Of a stretch of DNA of 16,532 nucleotides, positions 7,769 to 13,528 are shown one piece after another. Numbering within the stretch: the first letter of the stretch is position 1; the number at the start of each line of letters is the position of its first letter. Source of the stretch: Devosia sp. (lineage in GTDB: Bacteria; Pseudomonadota; Alphaproteobacteria; Rhizobiales; Devosiaceae); the NCBI GenBank assembly GCA_011322005.1, contig DROE01000187.1, positions 1 through 16,532 of the forward strand. Direction: 5' to 3'. The notes below the pieces were generated by a model, which searched no databases, was not told the origin of the DNA, and saw only the letters and a list, made by a program, of their open reading frames with translations. The position numbers were made by a program, and so were the translations under genes.

Positions 7769-7782
7769 CTAAAACGTTTTGG
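7769..7782. promoter_or_regulatory. Putative AglR operator 3 (CTAAAACGTTTTGG)
   Basis: This is the same 14-bp element as the two sites in front of aglE, with one base changed at the left edge (CT instead of CC). It keeps the AAAACGTTTT core with the central CpG. It lies 52 bases before the first possible aglA start and 100 bases from the aglR start. The binding protein is inferred to be AglR. Confidence 0.76.
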
Positions 7783-7834
7783 AAGCCCGGAATGGCTGGA
7801 GTTTAATGGAACTCGGCAGCGGAGCTGTTTCGAG

Positions 7835-9529
7835 GTGGGGAGACCGGGTTTGATTCACGACTTCTACGAACAGGAAAAACCACCGGCAAAGGCCGCGGCC
7901 ACACAGTCACAATGGTGGCGTGGTGCGGTAATTTACCAGATATATCCGCGCTCGTTTCAGGATCACAATGGCGATGGAATTGGTGATCTTGTCGGTGTTA
8001 CCCAGCGGCTGGAATATGTGGCTGATCTCGGTGTCGATGGCATATGGCTCAGTCCCTTTTTCGCCTCCCCGATGAAGGACTTTGGCTATGATGTTGCCAG
8101 CTATCGGGATGTTGACCCCCTGTTCGGAACCATTGAGGATTTTGACCGGCTGATCGAGAAAGCCCACGGCCTGGGGCTCAAGGTTATTATTGACCAGGTC
8201 ATCTCCCATAGCTCAGACCAGCACCCCTGGTTTCAGGAAAGCCGGCAATCCCGGAACAATCCGCGCGCCGACTGGTATGTTTGGGCCGATCCCGCCGAGG
8301 ATGGGACACCACCAAACAACTGGCTCTCCATATTTGGGGGCTCGGCCTGGCATTGGGATCCGCGCCGCAAACAGTATTTTTTGCATAATTTCCTCACCTC
8401 TCAGCCCGATCTGAACTTCCACAATCCCCAAGTGCAGGATGCGTTGCTGGCCGAGATGCGTTTTTGGCTTGAACGCAAGGTAGATGGTTTTCGACTGGAC
8501 ACGGTGAACTTTTACTTCCACGCACAAAGCCTGCGCTCCAATCCGCCCGTGGCACCCGAAGACTTCAACGCATCCATCGCCCCGGACGTTAATCCCTACA
8601 ATATGCAGGACCATCTGTTCGACAAGTCCCAGCCAGAAAATCTTGCGTTTCTGAGGCGGGTGCGCACACTGATGAACGAGTATCCCGGAACCACAACCGT
8701 AGGTGAGGTGGGGGATGCCCAACGCCAACTGGAAATCATGGCGCAATATACCTCCGGCAACGACAAGTTGCACATGGCCTACACTTTCGATTTTCTAGGC
8801 GGTGCCTTTGATGCGGAACATTTTATCAAGTCCATAAGGGCAACAGAAAAAACCGCCCCGGACGGCTGGCAGTGCCTTGCATTCTCCAACCATGACGTGA
8901 AGCGCCATGTTTCAAGATGGTGCAGTCATGGCGACGAAGACCGGTTTGCCCGCCTGGCGGCGATGATCCTTATGAGCATGCGCGGTTCAGTCTGTCTTTA
9001 CCAGGGTGAAGAACTGGGTCTGACGGAGGCGGACATTGCTTTTGAGGATATCGCCGACCCCTATGGCAAGGAATTCTGGCCCAATTTCAAGGGGCGTGAC
9101 GGGTGTCGCACTCCCATGGTCTGGCAGGCCCATGCCCATCTTGGCGGTTTCACCACAGCGCCCAGAAGCTGGCTGCCGGTGCCAGCCGATCATCTGACCC
9201 GTGCCGTCGACCAGCAGGAGCATTCAAACCAAAGTTCGGTTCTGGGGTTCTATCGGCGCTTTATCCGCTTTCGCAAAAGCCAGCCTGCGCTGATAACCGG
9301 CGACATCACGCTTGTCGAAGCACCAGACGACATTCTGGCTTTTACCAGAACGGGCAAAAAGCAATCCTTGTTTTGTGCTTTCAACATGTCAGGCGAAGCG
9401 GCAAAATTCGACCTTCCTGCCGGCATGAAACTTCAGACCATCAATGCTCCCGGCTCTGTTGAACCCACCGGCGACCAATACATCGAACTGCCCGCCTTTG
9501 GTGCGCTGATCGCATCAATTCGGTCCTGA
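7835..9529 (+). CDS. aglA: Alpha-glucosidase AglA (GH13)
   Basis: This GH13 enzyme of up to 564 residues hydrolyses imported alpha-glucosides in the cytoplasm; there is no signal peptide. The catalytic barrel starts at WWRGAVIYQIYPRSF. Motifs, numbered from GTG 7835: region I DQVISHSS (D120, H125); region V QPDLN (190-194); region II GFRLDTVNF with nucleophile D222; region III VGEVGD with acid/base E291; region IV SNHD with D354. The spacing matches Halomonas HaG (D202, E271, recalled) with a constant offset. Thr follows the nucleophile (T223), which favours alpha-1,4-type substrates such as maltose or sucrose over isomaltose, though QPDLN is more often seen in alpha-1,6 enzymes. The start is unsure: TTG 7850 in the same frame has a better ribosome site (GGGGAGA, 7837-7843). 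aglK follows after 39 bases. Confidence 0.92.
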   Translation: MGRPGLIHDFYEQEKPPAKAAATQSQWWRGAVIYQIYPRSFQDHNGDGIGDLVGVTQRLEYVADLGVDGIWLSPFFASPMKDFGYDVASYRDVDPLFGTIEDFDRLIEKAHGLGLKVIIDQVISHSSDQHPWFQESRQSRNNPRADWYVWADPAEDGTPPNNWLSIFGGSAWHWDPRRKQYFLHNFLTSQPDLNFHNPQVQDALLAEMRFWLERKVDGFRLDTVNFYFHAQSLRSNPPVAPEDFNASIAPDVNPYNMQDHLFDKSQPENLAFLRRVRTLMNEYPGTTTVGEVGDAQRQLEIMAQYTSGNDKLHMAYTFDFLGGAFDAEHFIKSIRATEKTAPDGWQCLAFSNHDVKRHVSRWCSHGDEDRFARLAAMILMSMRGSVCLYQGEELGLTEADIAFEDIADPYGKEFWPNFKGRDGCRTPMVWQAHAHLGGFTTAPRSWLPVPADHLTRAVDQQEHSNQSSVLGFYRRFIRFRKSQPALITGDITLVEAPDDILAFTRTGKKQSLFCAFNMSGEAAKFDLPAGMKLQTINAPGSVEPTGDQYIELPAFGALIASIRS

Positions 9530-9568
9530 AACACCCGCATATTTTGCGCGAATCTAAGGGGAGAGACC

Positions 9569-10573
9569 ATGACTGACCTCAAGATCACCAACCTCTACAA
9601 AGCCTATGGCAAGGTCGAGGTGCTCAAGGATATCAACCTGGACATCAAGTCCGGGGAGTTTATTGTCTTTGTCGGGCCCTCGGGCTGCGGAAAATCAACG
9701 TTGTTGCGATGTATATCGGGGCTTGAGGACATCACAAGCGGCGAATTGCAAATAGGGGGCCGCCGGGTGAACGAGGTTGCCCCTTCCAAGCGTGGCATTG
9801 CCATGGTTTTCCAGTCCTATGCGCTTTATCCGCATATGAGCGTCTATGACAACATGGCCTATTCACTCAAGCTCAAGGGTACGCCAAAGGACGAGATAGA
9901 CCGGCTGGTTTCCGACGCCGCGGAAAAACTGCAACTTACCGAGTATCTGGATCGTCTGCCCAAGGCGCTCTCGGGCGGACAGAGGCAGCGGGTAGCCATC
10001 GGCCGCTCGATCGTACGTGACCCCAAGGTATTCCTGTTTGACGAACCCCTTTCCAATCTGGATGCGGCCCTGCGCGTGCAGATGCGCATGGAGATCGCCG
10101 CACTCAGCGACAGCCTGCCCGACACCACCATGATCTATGTCACCCATGATCAGGTTGAAGCCATGACAATGGCCGACCGTATCGTGGTATTGCGCGACGG
10201 ACGAGTGGAGCAGGTGGGCAGTCCAATGGAGCTTTATGACAATCCCAACTCAGTTTTTGTTGCCGGATTTATCGGCTCTCCCAAAATGAATTTTTTCACC
10301 GGAGACGTGGCCAAAAAATATGGCGCCGTGACGCTGGGTGCCAGGGCCGAGCATCTTAAAATTGCAAAAAAGGGAGATTGGTCCGGCGAAGTGATGCACA
10401 TCGAAAACCTGGGTTCGGACAGTTTTATCTATATCGATATCGGGCAAAAGGAACCCATAGTTGTGCGGCAACAGGGCAGGGCAACCTGCGGGCTGGGAGA
10501 AACGGTATCCATCTCCCCCATCGGCGATCAGACGCACAAATTCGCAGAAGACGGAAAACCTGTCTCTTCCTGA
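9569..10573 (+). CDS. aglK: ABC transporter ATP-binding protein AglK
   Basis: This 334-residue protein is the ATPase that powers the alpha-glucoside importer, binding the EAA loops of AglF and AglG at the inner face of the membrane. All motifs are intact: Walker A GPSGCGKST (36-44), Q-loop Q82, signature LSGGQRQRV (134-142), Walker B VFLFDEP (D158, E159), D-loop SNLD and H-loop His193 (THDQ). Residues from about 235 form the MalK-type TOBE regulatory domain, here somewhat shorter than the ~360-residue MalK/UgpC norm. AAGGGGAGAG lies just before the ATG. It belongs to a unit with aglA, separate from aglEFG. The stop is only 2 bases from that of the converging fbpB-like gene, so readthrough from either side would give antisense RNA. 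Confidence 0.93.
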   Translation: MTDLKITNLYKAYGKVEVLKDINLDIKSGEFIVFVGPSGCGKSTLLRCISGLEDITSGELQIGGRRVNEVAPSKRGIAMVFQSYALYPHMSVYDNMAYSLKLKGTPKDEIDRLVSDAAEKLQLTEYLDRLPKALSGGQRQRVAIGRSIVRDPKVFLFDEPLSNLDAALRVQMRMEIAALSDSLPDTTMIYVTHDQVEAMTMADRIVVLRDGRVEQVGSPMELYDNPNSVFVAGFIGSPKMNFFTGDVAKKYGAVTLGARAEHLKIAKKGDWSGEVMHIENLGSDSFIYIDIGQKEPIVVRQQGRATCGLGETVSISPIGDQTHKFAEDGKPVSS

Positions 10574-10575
10574 TC

Positions 10576-12282
10576 CTATGGCCGGGAGTCTCTGAGCACG
10601 GTTCTCGTGAGAACTGCCACAGGAACCATGCCGGCAAGTATCAGCAGTAAGGAGGCCAGCCCTGCCTCCTCGATGCGCCCTCTTGAAGCCAGATCATGGA
10701 TATAGATCGAAGTGGTTTCTATTCCGAAGGGGCGCAGCACCAGTGTTGCCGACAGCTCTTTCAGGCTGTCAATGAACACCAGAAGTGCTGCGGTGGCGAT
10801 TGCCGGGCGCATCAGTGGCAACAATATTCGCTTGAAAACCTGCCACCGGGACCGGCCAAAGCTGCGGGCCGCATCATCCAGATTGGTGGAGATTTTTTTG
10901 AACCCGGCGTCAATCGACCCCTCTGCCACCGCCATGAACCGCACAACATAGGCAAAGATGAGCGTTGCTCCCGAGCCGGTGAGCAGCAAGCCTGTGGACA
11001 GGCCAAACAACTCCCGCATGCGCGCATCGACAAAATTGTCGAAGGTCGCAATGGGCAGAAATATCCCAAGCGCGATGATGGTGCCGGGCATGGCATAGCC
11101 CACGGATGCAAAGCGCACCAGAAAGCCCATGGTTCTGGAGCCATGAACCCGCACAGCATAGCTCAGGACAAGTGCCAGAACAACCGTAACCAGCGCCGCG
11201 ATACCGGCAAGGACAATGCTGGTGGCAAGAGCATCCAGCAGTCTGGGGTCGAGCCCGGAAAGCATGTATCTCACCCCATAGGTGCTCAGAATAACAAACG
11301 GAACCCCGAACCCCATCCCTACCGGAATAAAACACAGCAAAAATGCCAGCCCGGCTTTAGCTCCCGAAAGACTGATGCGCTCGAAACGCACCGTGCTGGC
11401 ACTGCCAATTTCGCTGAACCGCTGCTGTCCCCGCGCCAGCCTTTCTCCCACGATCAGCGCCAGAACCAGAAAAAGCAAAATCAGCGCAAGTTGGGCGGAC
11501 CCTGCCATGTCTCCCTGATTGACCCAGATGGAGAAAATAGAAAAGGTAAGCGTTTGCACTCCCAGATATTCCATCGCCCCGATATCGTTGATTGCCTCCA
11601 TCATCGCCAGAATAATTCCAAGAGCCAGGGCAGGCCTTGCCAGTGGCAAGAGTATATGCGTCAATATCCTGCCCTGTCCGGCGCCCAGCAAAATCCCGGC
11701 TTCAATTGCCCTCTTTCCCTGAACAAAAAACAGGGCCCGTACGCTGAGGAACACATAAGGGTAAAGCACGAAAGAAAGCACAAAAACCGCCCCCCCCAGC
11801 GACCGGATTTCAGGAAACCAGTAGTCACGGGGCGAAGCAAAACCCCCGGCCGCGCGCAAGATTGATTGCACCGGGCCGGTAAAAGTAAAGAACTCCGTAA
11901 AGGCATAGGCGCTGATATAGGTGGGAACGGCAAGCGGCAGCATAAGCGCCCAGACGAATATTCTGCGCCCTGGAAACTCAAAAAAGGATGTGAGCCAGGC
12001 TGAGATTGCCCCGATTGATCCAGCAACGACGGCAAGGCCCAGCAATAGCAGGGCCGTTGTCATGCTGGCTTTGGGCAGTATGGTCACACCGAGGCGGGAA
12101 AGACTTTCAAGGTTTCCCGATCCTGCCATCACCATCAGGGCCAGAATAGGCAGGGCCACAAGCAGGGCAATCAGTCCCGCACCCAACACGAGTCCGGGCT
12201 CTCTCGCCCGTGCACGCCGCGCAACCAGGGGGCGGATTGCCTTGTGTCGTATGGGCGCAAGAACTGGCACCAGTATCCTCAC
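10576..12282 (-). CDS. fbpB: Ferric iron-type ABC transporter permease, two fused channel domains (FbpB/SfuB-like)
   Basis: This 568-residue inner-membrane protein carries two MetI-like permease halves in one chain, as in FbpB, SfuB and ThiP. The first half has its EAA loop near residues 193-214 (GILLGAGQGRILTHILLP). The second, after an amphipathic linker around 280-305, has it near 469-490 (DDAARSFGRSRWQVFKRILLP, in part). Many hydrophobic segments flank both. It would carry ferric iron delivered by the upstream binding protein into the cytoplasm. The start is GTG at 12282, five bases after the binding-protein stop, so the two are surely co-transcribed. No ATPase gene follows; the next gene, aglK, faces the opposite way. 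A thiamine or other substrate is possible for such fused permeases, but the paired binding protein argues for iron. Confidence 0.86.
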   Translation of the reverse strand: MRILVPVLAPIRHKAIRPLVARRARAREPGLVLGAGLIALLVALPILALMVMAGSGNLESLSRLGVTILPKASMTTALLLLGLAVVAGSIGAISAWLTSFFEFPGRRIFVWALMLPLAVPTYISAYAFTEFFTFTGPVQSILRAAGGFASPRDYWFPEIRSLGGAVFVLSFVLYPYVFLSVRALFFVQGKRAIEAGILLGAGQGRILTHILLPLARPALALGIILAMMEAINDIGAMEYLGVQTLTFSIFSIWVNQGDMAGSAQLALILLFLVLALIVGERLARGQQRFSEIGSASTVRFERISLSGAKAGLAFLLCFIPVGMGFGVPFVILSTYGVRYMLSGLDPRLLDALATSIVLAGIAALVTVVLALVLSYAVRVHGSRTMGFLVRFASVGYAMPGTIIALGIFLPIATFDNFVDARMRELFGLSTGLLLTGSGATLIFAYVVRFMAVAEGSIDAGFKKISTNLDDAARSFGRSRWQVFKRILLPLMRPAIATAALLVFIDSLKELSATLVLRPFGIETTSIYIHDLASRGRIEEAGLASLLLILAGMVPVAVLTRTVLRDSRP

Positions 12283-12287
12283 CTTGC

Positions 12288-13304
12288 TCAGTCGTTGAAC
12301 CCGACCCTGTCGACCAGTTGGGAAGCGGCATTGCGCAGGGAGGCAATAGTTTCAAGAGCTAGCGGGTCCGGCTTCAACATGCCCATGCCGCGCACCAACT
12401 CGCCCGGTTGAGCTCCCGGAGCGAGCGGGTACTCATAGACTGTTTGGGCGTAGATTTCTTGAGCCCGGGCACTGGACAAAAACTCCATGAGCGCCAGCGC
12501 CCCTTCCGGGTTGGGCGCGTTTGCCGCCATTGCCATGCCGGAGATATTCACGTGCGTGCCCCGGCCCGTTGCGTCGGGGAAAAGAACCTTCATCGATGCC
12601 GCCCATTCTTTCTGTTCCGGATTTTTCTCGTTGGTGCGCATCAGCCCCACATAATATGTGTAACCAAGCGCAAGGTCGCACTCGCCCGAATATATCGCCT
12701 GAGCCTGCGCCCGGTCATTGCCGGTGGGCACCCGCGCCAGATTTGCCTTCAGCGCGCGCAGCCAGGTTTCGGCCGCGTTTTCTCCCTCATTGGCAATAAT
12801 TGAGGCGAACAGAGCAATGTTGTAGGGATGCTGACCCGAGCGGGTGCAGATGCGTCCGGCCCATTTTGGGTCCGCCAACTCGGCATAGGTGATGGTATCC
12901 TGCTCAACCCGCTCGCGGGAAGCGTAAACGACCCGCGCCCGCATGGTCAGGCCGAACCAGTTGTTTTCTGAGTCCCTGAACTGCGCGGGGATATTGGTAT
13001 TGATTATCGCGCTTTCAACCGGCTGGGTTACCCCGGCTTGCTTAAGGGCGATCAGACGTCCGATATCCACAGTCAGAACAACATCTGCAGGCGAATTTTG
13101 AGCTTCCGCCCTAAGACGCTCCACCAGACCGTTGTTCAGATTAAGCACCCGCGTATCTATGCCGGTCTCCGCAGTGAAGGCATCCAGCAATGGCGCAATG
13201 AGTTCCGGCTGACGGGCGGAATAGATGTTCACCTCACCGGCCTGTGTGGCGAAGGGGAACAGCACAAAGGCAGCGGCAAAAGCCACCCTGAAATGGGGGT
13301 TCAT
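12288..13304 (-). CDS. fbpA: Fe(3+)-type ABC transporter periplasmic binding protein (FbpA/FutA-like)
   Basis: This 338-residue periplasmic protein is of the ferric-iron-binding type. The signal peptide is clear (hydrophobic core at residues 7-18, cleavage likely after TQA, residue 22). The mature N-terminus GEVNIYSARQPELI is the family pattern. The Tyr cluster GYTYYVG (Y215, Y217, Y218) matches the Tyr pair (Y195/Y196 in Haemophilus FbpA) that binds Fe(III); Y28 in NIYSARQ is another likely contact. HVNISGMAMA and AFTAETGI also fit. AGGAG (complement of 13311-13315) lies six bases before the ATG. The fused permease follows after five bases. An inverted repeat like the Irr iron box is found 117 bases upstream. 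Only the ATPase of the system is absent from this window. Confidence 0.88.
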   Translation of the reverse strand: MNPHFRVAFAAAFVLFPFATQAGEVNIYSARQPELIAPLLDAFTAETGIDTRVLNLNNGLVERLRAEAQNSPADVVLTVDIGRLIALKQAGVTQPVESAIINTNIPAQFRDSENNWFGLTMRARVVYASRERVEQDTITYAELADPKWAGRICTRSGQHPYNIALFASIIANEGENAAETWLRALKANLARVPTGNDRAQAQAIYSGECDLALGYTYYVGLMRTNEKNPEQKEWAASMKVLFPDATGRGTHVNISGMAMAANAPNPEGALALMEFLSSARAQEIYAQTVYEYPLAPGAQPGELVRGMGMLKPDPLALETIASLRNAASQLVDRVGFND

Positions 13305-13352
13305 TTTTTTCTCCTGTTTCCAAGGGGGTAAAGGCCCCGAGCAAGCACAGCA

Positions 13353-13381
13353 CTTGTGCGACGTCTGTGGTTGTCTGTCAA
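13353..13381 (-). promoter_or_regulatory. Candidate fbpA promoter
   Basis: The minus strand has a consensus -35 TTGACA (complement of 13376-13381). Seventeen bases on is CACAAG (complement of 13353-13358), a weak -10. The start would fall about 40 bases before the fbpA ATG. The -35 is solid and the -10 doubtful, as is common for regulated alphaproteobacterial promoters. Confidence 0.4.
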
Positions 13382-13420
13382 GAAATGATTGAAAAACAAA
13401 GAGTTATGGTGGGTTTGCTT

Positions 13421-13438
13421 GTTTAGAACGATTCAAAC
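13421..13438. promoter_or_regulatory. Possible Irr box (ICE-like) upstream of fbpA
   Basis: GTTTAGAACGATTCAAAC contains TTTAGAA-N3-TTCAAAC. The rhizobial Irr box, as I recall it, is close to TTTAGAA-N3-TTCTAAA; the left half-site is exact and the right differs at two of seven bases. Irr is the haem-responsive iron regulator of Hyphomicrobiales, and an iron transporter is a fitting target. The site lies about 40 bases upstream of the TTGACA, a position compatible with activation, or with repression from another start. Confidence 0.5.
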
Positions 13439-13528
13439 CTTGCCACACATTCGGTTGTAATTTCAGTACCCTAAGCGAGGCGTTGTGATGGCAAACCTGC
13501 GGCACCGTGTCACCGGTCGCGATGGGAA

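Larger units (their letters stand above)
7669..7834. promoter_or_regulatory. Divergent aglR-aglA promoter region
   Basis: These 166 bases lie between the divergent aglR and aglA genes. On the minus strand a perfect TATAAT (complement of 7713-7718) sits 44 bases before the aglR ATG; I see no good -35 for it. On the plus strand TTGACG, TAACAA and the palindromic operator at 7769-7782 form a plausible repressed promoter, listed separately. One operator between two divergent genes would let AglR control aglA and its own gene together. Confidence 0.6.
13305..13528 (-). promoter_or_regulatory. Upstream region of the iron transporter genes
   Basis: These 224 bases lie between the sensor gene and fbpA, both on the minus strand. 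They hold the fbpA ribosome site, a perfect minus-strand TTGACA, and an Irr-like inverted repeat (both listed separately). A small hairpin, GCACA-N5-TGTGC, lies at about 13345-13359. I see no clear terminator for the sensor gene and no small gene. Confidence 0.5.

Noticed and set aside
10696..11865. 389-codon plus-strand frame across the fused permease
   Set aside because: Antisense to fbpB; very rich in Gln, Lys, Asn and His, as expected from reading membrane-protein codons backwards.
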